Positions 15,521 through 24,583 of a DNA stretch of 64,000 bases are shown here, piece by piece; position 1 is the stretch's first letter, and every line of letters begins with the position of its first letter. Made by a program: the position numbers and the translations under genes. This DNA comes from Prochlorococcus sp. MIT 0603 (lineage in GTDB: Bacteria; Cyanobacteriota; Cyanobacteriia; PCC-6307; Cyanobiaceae). Location: positions 1 through 64,000 of the forward strand of contig NZ_JNAW01000003.1 of the NCBI RefSeq assembly GCF_000760215.1. The letters run 5' to 3'. The notes beneath the pieces were generated by a model. The model had not been told where the DNA came from, searched no databases, and saw only the letters and a program-made list of their open reading frames with translations.

Positions 15521-17107
15521 ATGACAAAAGTTCTTGTTTCAGACCATGTTGACCAATCAGGGATCAACATCCTCAGTCAAGTATCTCAAGTTGATCAACG
15601 AGTAGGCCTTTCCGAAGACCAACTCAAGCAAATCATAGGCGATTATGACGCCTTAATGATCCGCTCAGGTACTCAAGTTACCGCTGAAATAATAGATTCA
15701 GCAGAAAATCTTCGAATCATTGGAAGAGCTGGTGTAGGAGTAGATAACGTTGATGTAAAAGCAGCAACCAAGAGAGGAGTAATAGTTGTCAACTCGCCTG
15801 GTGGTAATACTATTGCCGCAGCTGAACATGCACTTGCATTACTATTAGCGCTTTCCAGGCATATTCCACAAGCACATTCGAGCACAATCGCTGGAAATTG
15901 GGATAGGAAAAAGTTTGTTGGCAATGAACTTTATAAAAAAGTTTTAGGTGTAATGGGGCTTGGCAAAATAGGTTCCCATGTTGCAAAAGTTGCCAATGCG
16001 ATGGGAATGAATGTCATTGCATTTGACCCTTTTGTTTCTGCAGAAAGGGCTCTCCAAATGCAAGTACAACTTAGTTCGATAGAAGAACTTTTTGAAAAGG
16101 CTGATTTCATTACTCTTCATTTGCCTAGAACTCCTGAAACGGAAAATCTCGTTGACATGAAATTACTCTCAACTATGAAACAAAATGCGAGATTAGTTAA
16201 TTGTGCTAGAGGTGGAATTATTGATGAATCTGCTCTGGCAAATGCATTGAACTCAAATATTATTGCTGGTGCAGCTTTAGATGTTTATGCAAAAGAACCA
16301 TTAGATATTAGCTCCCCACTCCTAAGTATTAAAAGCAACCTTATTCTCACTCCACATTTAGGAGCTTCAACCGTAGAGGCCCAAGAGAATGTAGCTATTG
16401 ACGTTGCAGAACAAATTAGAGATGTTCTCTTAGGACTCCCAGCTAGAAGTGCAGTAAATATTCCTGGCCTTTCAGCAGAAATAATGGATAGCCTTAAACC
16501 TCATTTGCAACTTGCAGAGACGCTTGGTTTATTGCTAAGTCAACTTTCAGGTGGTCAGGTTCAGAAAATCGAAGTTCGTTTAAAAGGGGAATTTGCCCAA
16601 CATCCTTCACAACCCTTAGTAGTAGCAAGCCTAAAAGGCTTACTTTCCAGTGCCTTGGGCGACAGAATCAACTATGTTAATGCCTCCTTAGAAGCTCAAG
16701 GCAGAGGAATAAATGTTGATGAACTCAAAGATGAAGCTAGCCCTGATTTCCCAGGAGGATCTCTTCAACTAACTGCTGTTACCGACAATGGTGCTCATAG
16801 CCTTACGGGTACAGTTCTTGCAGATGGTGATTTAAGACTTTCAAGCATCGATGAATTCCCTGTAAATGTCTCCCCAAGCAGACATATGCTTTTTACTAGA
16901 CATCGTGATATGCCAGGTATTATTGGCAAGCTTGGCTCATTACTTGGCACTCATAATGTAAATATCGCAGCTATGCAAGTTGGTCGAAAAATAGTAAGAG
17001 GAGAAGCTGTAATGGTTTTAAGTGTGGATGATCCCATACCATCTGAGCTCCTTATTTCGATTCTTGATGTAAAAGGGATTAATCAGGCTCATTCACTTAC
17101 TTTGTAA
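15521..17107 (+). CDS. serA: D-3-phosphoglycerate dehydrogenase
   Basis: A 528-residue cytosolic NAD-dependent enzyme that oxidises 3-phosphoglycerate in the first step of the phosphorylated serine pathway. Residues about 63-77 carry GRAGVGVDNVDVKAA, the NAD-binding motif is GVMGLGKIGSHVA (143-155), the catalytic blocks are LVNCARGGIIDE (near 225-236) and LILTPHLGAST (near 276-286). The C-terminal region adds the intervening substrate-binding domain and an ACT domain (MPGIIGKLGSLLGTHNVNIA near 464-483), as in the long SerA type. Length is normal. prmA follows 25 bases later on the same strand, probably in one operon. Confidence 0.96.
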   Translation: MTKVLVSDHVDQSGINILSQVSQVDQRVGLSEDQLKQIIGDYDALMIRSGTQVTAEIIDSAENLRIIGRAGVGVDNVDVKAATKRGVIVVNSPGGNTIAAAEHALALLLALSRHIPQAHSSTIAGNWDRKKFVGNELYKKVLGVMGLGKIGSHVAKVANAMGMNVIAFDPFVSAERALQMQVQLSSIEELFEKADFITLHLPRTPETENLVDMKLLSTMKQNARLVNCARGGIIDESALANALNSNIIAGAALDVYAKEPLDISSPLLSIKSNLILTPHLGASTVEAQENVAIDVAEQIRDVLLGLPARSAVNIPGLSAEIMDSLKPHLQLAETLGLLLSQLSGGQVQKIEVRLKGEFAQHPSQPLVVASLKGLLSSALGDRINYVNASLEAQGRGINVDELKDEASPDFPGGSLQLTAVTDNGAHSLTGTVLADGDLRLSSIDEFPVNVSPSRHMLFTRHRDMPGIIGKLGSLLGTHNVNIAAMQVGRKIVRGEAVMVLSVDDPIPSELLISILDVKGINQAHSLTL

Positions 17108-17132
17108 ATCTACCTAAATTAATATTAATCAA

Positions 17133-18047
17133 GTGGTAGATTCTTCAATTTTTTTTTGGTGGAAAATAGAAATAACCTTCTTTCATGAATTAGAGGAAAG
17201 CTTGATATCACAATTGAATGGTTTGGGTATAAATAATTACGCAATAGAGCTTTCAATAAAAAATTCTTTTCGTCAAACTCTTAGTGCATGGCTTCCCTCT
17301 GATGAATGGTCAAAAAATGATCGCGATGGATTACAAATTGATTTACATTGTTTGTCAAAAAGTTATCCAGGCGAACAATTTTCTATTAAATGGGAAAAAG
17401 TTTCTAATAAGGATTGGAGCTCAATCTGGAAGAAATACTGGGCTCCTAATCCAATAGGTGAAAAGATTTTAATCTTGCCATCCTGGCTTGATTTGCCTGC
17501 CCAATATTCTAATCGAACAGTCCTAAAACTTGACCCAGGGAGTGCCTTCGGAACAGGTAGTCATCAAACCACTCGTTTATGCTTGGAAGCACTTGAAAGC
17601 TTTCCTCTTAAAGGAATTAGAGTCGCAGATATAGGTTGTGGAAGTGGAATTCTAGGGATAGCAGCACTCCGCCTTGGTGCTAAAGAAGTTAATGCTGTAG
17701 ACATTGATCTTTCAGCTGTAAAAGCAACCTCTGAAAATGCTTTATTAAATGATTTAAATCAAACGCAATTAGCAGTTTCTTTAGGCTCTCTTGATGTTTT
17801 AAAAATGCAGTTAAAAAACAACAAAGCTGATTTGATTATTTGCAATACCCTGGCTCATGTTATTAAAGACCTTGCTCCTAAATTTGACCTTATCGGCTCA
17901 GATAAAAGCCATCTTCTCTTAAGTGGTTTATTAGTTCATCAAGTTGCTGATCTAACTAGCTTTCTCTCTATATTGGGATGGGGTCTTCTCGCCTCTTACC
18001 GATGTGACGAATGGTCATTAATCCACCTATGCAGAAAGGCCAGCTAA
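17133..18047 (+). CDS. prmA: Ribosomal protein L11 methyltransferase
   Basis: A 304-residue SAM-dependent enzyme that trimethylates ribosomal protein L11. Family marks are LDPGSAFGTGSHQTTRLCLE (near residues 132-151), motif I VADIGCGSGILGIAALRLGA (near 167-186), VNAVDIDLSAVKATSENA, and the catalytic ICNTLAHVIKDLAP block (near 233-246; the usual form is NI(L)A). Starts at GTG 17133, with no ATG nearby that would keep the N-terminal domain. It is cotranscribed with serA in all likelihood. Confidence 0.93.
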   Translation: MVDSSIFFWWKIEITFFHELEESLISQLNGLGINNYAIELSIKNSFRQTLSAWLPSDEWSKNDRDGLQIDLHCLSKSYPGEQFSIKWEKVSNKDWSSIWKKYWAPNPIGEKILILPSWLDLPAQYSNRTVLKLDPGSAFGTGSHQTTRLCLEALESFPLKGIRVADIGCGSGILGIAALRLGAKEVNAVDIDLSAVKATSENALLNDLNQTQLAVSLGSLDVLKMQLKNNKADLIICNTLAHVIKDLAPKFDLIGSDKSHLLLSGLLVHQVADLTSFLSILGWGLLASYRCDEWSLIHLCRKAS

Positions 18048-18213
18048 CCGCAAGGACTCATAAGTTTATCTTATGTATAACTGCGTTTATATTGGATTGA
18101 TTGTTATTTATAACAATTAAAGGCCACATTTGACCCAATACAGTGTAAAAAGGATTCATCTTGAGGTGATAATTTTTACCTCCAATCCCATAGTTTCCCT
18201 TTTTTGATATCCC

Positions 18214-18513
18214 ATGGCTTCTTACAAAGTCACCCTCGTTAGCGAAAGTGAAGGTTTAAATCAAACCATTGAAGTACCTGACGATCAGTACATTCTTGAT
18301 GCTGCGGAAGAGCAGGGTATCGACCTTCCTTATTCTTGCAGAGCAGGTGCTTGTTCAACCTGTGCTGGCAAAATCACCGCTGGGACCGTAGATCAATCTG
18401 ATCAAAGTTTCTTAGATGATGATCAACTTGAGGCAGGCTTTGTGTTGACTTGTGTTGCTTACCCTACCTCTGATGTAACCATTACAACTCACGCTGAGGA
18501 AGAGTTGTACTAA
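18214..18513 (+). CDS. petF: 2Fe-2S plant-type ferredoxin
   Basis: A 99-residue soluble electron carrier that takes electrons from photosystem I and delivers them to FNR and other enzymes. The cluster ligands are Cys42, Cys47, Cys50 ([12 protein letters not shown]) and Cys80 (VLTCVAYP), with the standard C-x4-C-x2-C-x29-C spacing. The acidic C terminus HAEEELY is typical. It has a long leader (166 bases from prmA) and its own terminator downstream, consistent with a highly expressed single-gene unit. Confidence 0.96.
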   Translation: MASYKVTLVSESEGLNQTIEVPDDQYILDAAEEQGIDLPYSCRAGACSTCAGKITAGTVDQSDQSFLDDDQLEAGFVLTCVAYPTSDVTITTHAEEELY

Positions 18514-18565
18514 AAACTAACTGTTTTTTTCAAATAATTAGTTTGATACTTGCGAATAAGCTCTT

Positions 18566-18599
18566 AATCAGTCACCCTCTATAGGTGGCTGATTTTTTT
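18566..18599 (+). terminator. Terminator after petF
   Basis: Stem AATCAGTCACC (18566-18576) and GGTGGCTGATT (18584-18594), eleven pairs with one G-T pair, loop of seven bases, then a T-run to 18599. It lies about 50 bases after the petF stop. Confidence 0.88.
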
Positions 18600-18657
18600 A
18601 ACTAAATTTTTATTCGTGGGAACCTACTCATTATCTAACGAAAAAGAAGACAATATC

Positions 18658-19023
18658 ATGGAGCATGGCAGCGTACATGCTAGTGAGGGGGGCCATTTTA
18701 GTTATCGTGTCATAGGACCATGTTGCAGACTTTTTGATAGAGAAGATCTGCCTTGGCCTTCTTGTAGCTTGGCCTTCAAAAAAGCTTATGGTATCAACAA
18801 AAGCAAGCAACCTAGTTGGAGAAGGATTGGAAGTCGTTTCGTCCCTGATATTGCTGCTAGACGCTGTCCTTCATATTCAGTAGATATTATCCAACCTGGA
18901 TTTAAGGCAACTCCAACAATACTCACTTTTTTTTCATCTCGATTTGAAGAGACTATGCAAGAGTGGTGGTACAGCAGGCATCCAAAATCGAAACAAGCAT
19001 CTAATATTTATCCTTCTGAATAA
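18658..19023 (+). CDS. Hypothetical protein, about 121 residues
   Basis: From ATG 18658 it reads MEHGSVHASEGGHFSYRVIG, then PCCRLFDREDLPWPSCSL, with a Cys pair and a third Cys close together (residues about 21-36), followed by basic and aromatic stretches and a fourth Cys in RRCPSYSVDI. A GTG at 18616 would add 14 polar residues and overlaps the spacer after the petF terminator, so the ATG is preferred. No membrane segment. The Cys and Trp content suggests a compact, perhaps metal-binding protein; no family recognised. Confidence 0.65.
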   Translation: MEHGSVHASEGGHFSYRVIGPCCRLFDREDLPWPSCSLAFKKAYGINKSKQPSWRRIGSRFVPDIAARRCPSYSVDIIQPGFKATPTILTFFSSRFEETMQEWWYSRHPKSKQASNIYPSE

Positions 19024-19210
19024 ATTTCATTTCAGCATTTTCTTTAAAAAAACTTGTATTTACTTAAAAACTAAGGCTTTAAAAGCTTTTTAGATTTTGC
19101 ATCTTGGGTTAAGAAAATAAATGATGATGAAGATATAAAGCAGCATTGGGCTTGCAGGCCACTCTTAACAACAATTACTGAGATACTCTTTAATAAGCTC
19201 AAATTTAAGA

Positions 19211-19405
19211 ATGAACTTCGATTATCACGCAGTTGCAGCGCTTTTGCATACAGCTATTCCTTTGGCTGCAGGAGCGGCTGGCGTTGGTTACTACATTATG
19301 CGTTCTAAAGGTTTAGGCTTCGGAACTTCTCACCTCCTTGTTGGAGTGCCTATGTTTGCAATAGGTGCCGCTGCCGCTGCTTTTTACTACATCACAGCTC
19401 CTTAG
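19211..19405 (+). CDS. Small two-span membrane protein, 64 residues
   Basis: Starts MNFDYHAVAALLHTAIPLAA, with two Ala/Gly-rich hydrophobic helices (residues about 6-28 and 42-62) joined by a loop with MRSKGLGFGTSH. It is likely a small plasma- or thylakoid-membrane protein conserved in picocyanobacteria; role unknown. It is followed at 40 bases by a strong bidirectional terminator. Confidence 0.75.
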   Translation: MNFDYHAVAALLHTAIPLAAGAAGVGYYIMRSKGLGFGTSHLLVGVPMFAIGAAAAAFYYITAP

Positions 19406-19440
19406 CATTCTTAAGTTAGGAGTTGCTATTTATAGCTAAA

Positions 19441-19473
19441 AAAAAAGGGCCTTAAAGGCCCTTTTTTTTTTAG
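19441..19473. terminator. Bidirectional terminator
   Basis: AAGGGCCT (19445-19452), loop TAA, AGGCCCTT (19456-19463), preceded by a run of As and followed by a run of Ts. It separates the convergent 64-residue membrane protein and pentapeptide genes and can work on both strands. Confidence 0.92.
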
Positions 19474-19483
19474 CTAATTTTTT

Positions 19484-20065
19484 TTAGCCTATGCCAGGGT
19501 TGAACTTATTCTGTTCTTCAGAAGCTGGAACATAGCTTTGATTAAGGTCACTACACTGAAGGCTTTCAGCAGTTTGACCAGTAGCCCTTTCACATAATGC
19601 TTTCACCTGAGGCAAGTCAAGGACAGCATTCGTGAAATTCGTACCATCAATTACTGTTCCATCAAAACGGCTTTTTAACAGCTCTGCACCACTGAAGTTT
19701 GCATTTGAAAGGTCAGCATTATCGAATCGAGTTGCATATGCAATTATATTTTGCATATTTGCTCCTCGAAGATCTGCCTTCTCCAGATTAGAGACGCTGA
19801 AATATGAGCCGCTTAAATCTGCGTCGCCAAGATCTCTACCTGAAAGGTCATATTTGACATATTCAGTGTTTTGTAGATTTTGTCCATGAAGACTCGTATC
19901 TAGAGTATCCACAGAGGATGGATCACTTGGATATAAAGCATCTACTGCTAAAGGACTTACGATGAGTCCGACAATTACTGGTAATAGGATCAGTAATTTT
20001 GAGAGGGATCTTTTCAGGGAAGAAATAAGAGAGGCCATTGAGGACACCAAAGACTTACGGAACAA
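19484..20065 (-). CDS. Exported pentapeptide-repeat protein
   Basis: A 193-residue protein with a basic N terminus and hydrophobic core (LSKLLILLPVIVGLIVSPLA, residues about 21-40) that should act as a signal peptide or anchor. Residues 65-150 hold A(D/N)LXX repeats such as DLGDADLSGSYF, EKADLRGANMQN and NADLSNANFSGAEL, which fold as a right-handed quadrilateral beta helix. The C-terminal 40 residues include two Cys (ALCERA and LQCSDL) that could form a disulfide. Cyanobacterial relatives lie in the thylakoid lumen or periplasm. ATG codon 10 is an alternative start. It lies downstream of the RNase Z gene on the same strand. Confidence 0.88.
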   Translation of the reverse strand: MFRKSLVSSMASLISSLKRSLSKLLILLPVIVGLIVSPLAVDALYPSDPSSVDTLDTSLHGQNLQNTEYVKYDLSGRDLGDADLSGSYFSVSNLEKADLRGANMQNIIAYATRFDNADLSNANFSGAELLKSRFDGTVIDGTNFTNAVLDLPQVKALCERATGQTAESLQCSDLNQSYVPASEEQNKFNPGIG

Positions 20066-20095
20066 CCGCTACACACATTCTTTCATGATGTGGGT

Positions 20096-21067
20096 TTACT
20101 GCGCTGAGGTATCACGAACTGTTGCAGGCTTTTGTATTTCAATTTGAAGAAAATCCTTTGCTAAAAGGGTGTTTGGGAAAATCGCTTTTGCTTCAGTTAA
20201 CAGATTATTGGGAGAAAGTTTATTTCCAGGAGCATATCTTGGGCTTAGATGCGTTAAAACAAGCTGCCCAACATTCGCTGCTGAGGCGATTTGAGCAGCC
20301 ATGGTTGAAGTCGAGTGTTGTCTTTCATAAGCCAATTGGGAATCATTATGAGCAAAAGTTGCTTCATGAATTAATAAATCCGCTCCTTTAGCAAGTCTTA
20401 TGGCCGACTCCGCAAAAACAGTATCAGTACAGTAAACAAAACTTGTTCCGAGCCGTTTTGGTCCACAAAAATCTTTTCCTTCGAAAGTCCTTCCATCATT
20501 TAGTCTAACCGTCTTACCTTCTTGGAGTTCAGCGTATACAGGGCCAGGCGGAATACCCAATCCCTTAGCTTTACTTATATTAAAACGTCCAGGCTTTGGT
20601 TTTTGATCAACTCTGTAGGCAAATGATGGAACCCTATGGACTAAAGGAGAAGACCTAACAATAAATTCATTGTCTTCGTAAATTATCTTATTTTCCTCTG
20701 CAAGCTTTTCTATTGAATGAATTTGCATTGGATAAGAAACCCTGCTGGAACTAGCTTTGAAGACACCTTCAAGAAAACTCTTCAAAGGATTTGGGCCATA
20801 AAGTTCAACGCCAGTACTGTTACCTGCTAAACCTAAACTTGCCAAAAGTCCTGGCAAGCCATAAACATGGTCTCCATGCATATGTGTGATAAATATTTTT
20901 GTAAGTTGAGAAGTTCTCAATTCACTACGAATTAACTGATGTTGTGTTCCTTCCCCACAATCAAACAACCATATTTCCGAGCGCTGAGGAAGCCTTAAAG
21001 CCACTGCAGATACATTCCTACTTCTTGTAGGCACTCCTGAACTTGTTCCTAGAAATGTAATCTGCAA
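20096..21067 (-). CDS. rnz: Ribonuclease Z
   Basis: A 323-residue zinc-dependent endonuclease of the metallo-beta-lactamase fold that matures tRNA 3' ends; this matters here because the tRNA genes lack encoded CCA. Motif II is [14 protein letters not shown] (His62, His64, Asp66, His67). Other family blocks are the N-terminal [14 protein letters not shown] (residues 5-18), the exosite-type [13 protein letters not shown] (near 174-186), [12 protein letters not shown] and the final [10 protein letters not shown]. Length fits the short RNase Z form. Confidence 0.95.
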   Translation of the reverse strand: MQITFLGTSSGVPTRSRNVSAVALRLPQRSEIWLFDCGEGTQHQLIRSELRTSQLTKIFITHMHGDHVYGLPGLLASLGLAGNSTGVELYGPNPLKSFLEGVFKASSSRVSYPMQIHSIEKLAEENKIIYEDNEFIVRSSPLVHRVPSFAYRVDQKPKPGRFNISKAKGLGIPPGPVYAELQEGKTVRLNDGRTFEGKDFCGPKRLGTSFVYCTDTVFAESAIRLAKGADLLIHEATFAHNDSQLAYERQHSTSTMAAQIASAANVGQLVLTHLSPRYAPGNKLSPNNLLTEAKAIFPNTLLAKDFLQIEIQKPATVRDTSAQ

Positions 21068-21165
21068 AATTTTAAGATTTAACTAAAGATGATGTTGTTT
21101 TTAGATTCTGGTGATTTTTTAAGAAACTGCTTTTAAATCCAATTATATTCTTAGTTGGTTAAGTT

Positions 21166-22455
21166 ATGAGAAATTTGTCATTTCAAATATTTCTAACGAG
21201 ATTCTTATCAGGAATTCCTTGTATTTTGATTTTGTTTAATGGAAAAACATTAGCTACTAGAGAACCTATAATCCGTGTATTAGTAAATGAATCCAAAGAA
21301 ATTTATATTAGAGCTGATACATCAAGGCCAATTCTTGTTGCAGGAATTAACTCGAGCAGAATAAAAGTTAAATCCTTAAGACTTCGAATTGTAAAGGGCC
21401 AAATAAAATATTCCATAAATGGAGGCACCTCAAAACCAATTAACAGATCTAACAATCAGCAAATAATTATCAGGACAAGGGATCCTAGAGGGATGTGGCT
21501 AGGCAAAAGAAGATATAGCGGTCAATTAAGACTTTTAAATAAAGGTAAAAGCATCAAAGTAGTAAATCATTTACCTCTGGAGAAATACCTGAAAAGTGTA
21601 GTGGGGAGTGAGGTCCCAAAAGAGTGGCCTCTAGAAACATTAAAAGCTCAATCTATAGCTTCAAGAACATATGCTCTAAACCAATTGAATAAAAACATTG
21701 ACTATGATCTTGCTTCAAATATTTCTAATCAGGTTTATTTAGGACTCGAAGCTGAATCACCACGGGTAAACCAAGCTGTAAATTCAACTAAATCATTGGT
21801 AATGCTTCATAAAGGGAAGTTAATTGATGCAGTATTTCACAGTAGTTCTGGCGGAAAAACAGAATCAAGTACTTCAGTTTGGGGGAAATATAGACCCTAT
21901 TTAAGAAGTGTTAATAGCTTTGACAAAGAAAGTCCGGCTAATAGATGGGAAAAGAAGATTGATGCCAAACAACTTAAGAATCTTTATCTTTCGTTAGGAG
22001 GTATTAACACTATTCGTGTCTTAAATCGAACAGATACTAAAAGAATTTCAACAGTAAAATTATATGGTCCTAAAGGAACAAAAGTTATTTCTGGGAAAGA
22101 AATTAGACAACTTCTAGGATTAAAAAGTAGTCTAGCTAACTTCAAAATGTTACCTTCTAGAGTTAATGCTTCCTATGAAAATGCAAAAGATCCTTACCTT
22201 TACTTAAAAACAATTGACACAAAAATAACTAAGAAGAACCCCTCCTTAAAACCAGTTTCAAATATTAATTATATACCCTTAATTCCATTGCCAAAGATAA
22301 GTAGAAATCAGTATCTTTTAATAAAAGGTTCTGGCGCTGGTCATGGAGTAGGAATGAGCCAATGGGGTGCAAAAAAGATGGCCGAAGACGGTTATAGTCA
22401 TAGAAAAATACTCTATCATTTTTATAAGAATATCTACATCAGGCCTTTTACTTAA
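21166..22455 (+). CDS. SpoIID/LytB domain protein
   Basis: A 429-residue exported protein. The N terminus has a hydrophobic segment (FLSGIPCILILF, residues about 12-23) that serves as signal peptide. The SpoIID domain is visible in LPLEKYLKSVVGSEVPKEWP (near 136-155), LKAQSIASRTYALNQL (near 158-173), SSSGGKTESS (near 226-235) and the closing GAGHGVGMSQWGAKKMAEDG (near 391-410). SpoIID proteins are lytic transglycosylases acting on peptidoglycan, so a cell-wall remodelling role in the periplasm is likely. It is a lone plus-strand gene divergent from rnz. Confidence 0.9.
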   Translation: MRNLSFQIFLTRFLSGIPCILILFNGKTLATREPIIRVLVNESKEIYIRADTSRPILVAGINSSRIKVKSLRLRIVKGQIKYSINGGTSKPINRSNNQQIIIRTRDPRGMWLGKRRYSGQLRLLNKGKSIKVVNHLPLEKYLKSVVGSEVPKEWPLETLKAQSIASRTYALNQLNKNIDYDLASNISNQVYLGLEAESPRVNQAVNSTKSLVMLHKGKLIDAVFHSSSGGKTESSTSVWGKYRPYLRSVNSFDKESPANRWEKKIDAKQLKNLYLSLGGINTIRVLNRTDTKRISTVKLYGPKGTKVISGKEIRQLLGLKSSLANFKMLPSRVNASYENAKDPYLYLKTIDTKITKKNPSLKPVSNINYIPLIPLPKISRNQYLLIKGSGAGHGVGMSQWGAKKMAEDGYSHRKILYHFYKNIYIRPFT

Positions 22456-22476
22456 TATTAACTATACATTATTTTA

Positions 22477-23412
22477 TTACCCCGCTGCATTAAAAACAAT
22501 TTTTGGTTGAATTGTAAGGTCTTCTTTATTCCATGATGCTATTCCAATTAAAGATCCCTCTTCATTCAAGACTAAAATTTCATCTTGAAGTAAATCTTTT
22601 TTCTTTGAATTTATTATAGTATTAAAGCTATCTTCCTGAATTAAAAACAATCTACCCTTAATCCAATGAGATAGTTCCAGTTCTTTCCTTATTTTTATAT
22701 TGGGCAAATGATTTAATACTTTTATAGGATTGATTAAAGTTGGTTTTTTGCATGGCTCTTCTTTATTAAATATTGGCAAAGGTATAACTTCATCAATATT
22801 GAACCCTAATGCTTCTGTTCGTCGAAGTTTAGCTAAAGCCCCACCACATCCAATCTCTTCACCTATATCTCTAGCTATAGATCGAATATAAGTTCCTGAA
22901 GAACAATATATTTCAATATCTATTTTTCCTGTTTTTTCATTCCAATTTAACAGTTCAAGATTATGGACTGTAATCTTTCTTGAAGGCAATTCAAAAGATT
23001 CTCCTCTGCGGGCTTTTTTATAGGCACGTTCGCCTTTTATATGAATACTAGAAAAATCAGGAGGGCGCTGCAGAATATCTCCCTTAAATTTATTTAGAAA
23101 AATGTGAAGGGAATTCAAGTCTAATTCAGGCCAAGACCCTTCTGAAATAATTTCTCCTTGAAGATCATTCGTTGTTGTTCTTATTCCAAGCTGTATTGTC
23201 CCCTCATATTTTTTAACCGATGGGAGAAATGATAAAAGTCTCGTAGCTTTGCCTATGGCAATTGGCAAAACGCCTGTGACAGCAGGGTCAAGGGTGCCTC
23301 CGTGACCTATACGCTTTACACCATATACCTTCCTAAGTCTATTAACGCAATCATGAGAAGTTAAGCCAAGAGGCTTATCTATAGCCAAAAAGCCAAAATG
23401 ATTACTTTCCAT
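22477..23412 (-). CDS. truB: tRNA pseudouridine-55 synthase
   Basis: A 311-residue enzyme that makes pseudouridine at position 55 in the T-loop of tRNAs. The catalytic aspartate is Asp42 in GHGGTLDPAVTGVLP, preceded by AIDKPLGLTSHD (residues 10-21). Further family blocks are SSIHIKGERAYKKAR (near 121-135), the RKITVHNLEL strand, CSSGTYIRSIARDIGE (near 169-184) and GGALAKLRRTE. Length is normal. It faces the SpoIID-like gene, with about 20 bases between stops. Confidence 0.95.
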   Translation of the reverse strand: MESNHFGFLAIDKPLGLTSHDCVNRLRKVYGVKRIGHGGTLDPAVTGVLPIAIGKATRLLSFLPSVKKYEGTIQLGIRTTTNDLQGEIISEGSWPELDLNSLHIFLNKFKGDILQRPPDFSSIHIKGERAYKKARRGESFELPSRKITVHNLELLNWNEKTGKIDIEIYCSSGTYIRSIARDIGEEIGCGGALAKLRRTEALGFNIDEVIPLPIFNKEEPCKKPTLINPIKVLNHLPNIKIRKELELSHWIKGRLFLIQEDSFNTIINSKKKDLLQDEILVLNEEGSLIGIASWNKEDLTIQPKIVFNAAG

Positions 23413-23512
23413 AAAACCATCTAATACTTATTCTTTTCAACTTATTTAGTGGATTTAAGTGATAAGGAAGAGATAAGTTGATAATAAAAATAGATTTAAA
23501 TCATAATCAAGC

Positions 23513-24262
23513 ATGCATAACTTAGAATTAGATGTAGGACATTTTATTGAATCAGGGTTTGATCTAAAAGAACACTTAGCGCAATATCTGAATCTAAGCG
23601 TTGCCGAACTCGAAGAAAGTCTATCAGTAGGGTTAGAAAAAATGTCATCCTTTCATCCAGGATCTTTTAATGCAGATGATATAACAGGATTTTATGAAAA
23701 TGAGATTGGGAACGCACATCTTTTTGATCTAGCCTCCTGGCATTTAAAAAGTTCTAATTATATAGCTGATACTATCCGTCTTGAGAAGATGTTTGCCCAT
23801 GGCAATGTATTGGACTTTGGTGGAGGGATAGGGACACATGCTCTTGCAGCTACTGCTATTAAAAGTGTGGATCATGTGTTCTTTGTAGATCTAAACCCAC
23901 AAAACAGAGAGTTTGTTGCTCACAGAGCTCAAATTTTAGGGGTTAATGAATTAATTTCTGTTCATCGAGACTTGGAAAGTATTCCTGGTATTAAATTCGA
24001 TACTGTAATTTGTTTGGATGTCTTAGAACATTTACCTAATCCATCAGAACAATTACTAACTTTTCATGATTTGCTTTCAGATAATTCCATTGCATTATTA
24101 AATTGGTATTTTTATAAAGGCGCTAATGGGGAATATCCATTTCATTTTGATGAAAAAGAAATGATTGAAAAATTCTTTTTAGCACTTCAAAATAATTTCC
24201 TTGAAATGTTTCATCCTTTTTTAATTACAGCCCGGTCTTATAAACCTATCAGAAACAAATAA
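23513..24262 (+). CDS. Class I SAM-dependent methyltransferase
   Basis: A 249-residue protein. Motif I is VLDFGGGIGTHALAA (residues about 98-112), then HVFFVDLNPQNREFV (acidic Asp for ribose binding), and DTVICLDVLEHLPNPSEQLL (near 162-181). The N-terminal 90 residues are helical and unlike the usual core, which suggests a specific substrate domain. The substrate cannot be told; no ribosomal or tRNA partner domain is present. It lies convergent to rpmA with 12 bases between the stops. Confidence 0.82.
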   Translation: MHNLELDVGHFIESGFDLKEHLAQYLNLSVAELEESLSVGLEKMSSFHPGSFNADDITGFYENEIGNAHLFDLASWHLKSSNYIADTIRLEKMFAHGNVLDFGGGIGTHALAATAIKSVDHVFFVDLNPQNREFVAHRAQILGVNELISVHRDLESIPGIKFDTVICLDVLEHLPNPSEQLLTFHDLLSDNSIALLNWYFYKGANGEYPFHFDEKEMIEKFFLALQNNFLEMFHPFLITARSYKPIRNK

Positions 24263-24274
24263 TGACTCTTCTGA

Positions 24275-24538
24275 TCAAGCTATCGATACATTAATGCGTT
24301 TTCTGGTTTTGAGACTACGCTTAATAGTTTCAAAATTAACTATTCCATCTTTAAGGGCGAAAAGGGTATCATCTTTCCCTTTTCCAACGTTTAAACCAGG
24401 TAAAACTGATGTACCTCTTTGTCTAATGAGAATAGATCCAGCATTAACCTTTTCTCCACCGTAAGCTTTCACACCAAGCCTCTTAGAGTTTGAATCTCTA
24501 CCATTTCTAGTAGAGCCAGTTCCTTTTTTATGTGCCAT
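24275..24538 (-). CDS. rpmA: 50S ribosomal protein L27
   Basis: An 87-residue ribosomal protein with the start [20 protein letters not shown] and the [16 protein letters not shown] block typical of L27, whose N terminus reaches the peptidyl-transferase centre. No cleavable N-terminal extension. It is cotranscribed with rplU, 45 bases downstream of it, the standard order. Confidence 0.97.
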   Translation of the reverse strand: MAHKKGTGSTRNGRDSNSKRLGVKAYGGEKVNAGSILIRQRGTSVLPGLNVGKGKDDTLFALKDGIVNFETIKRSLKTRKRINVSIA

Positions 24539-24583
24539 GAGAAATTAATTTAGTTAATAGTGTAAAAAGTTTTAGAAGATAAT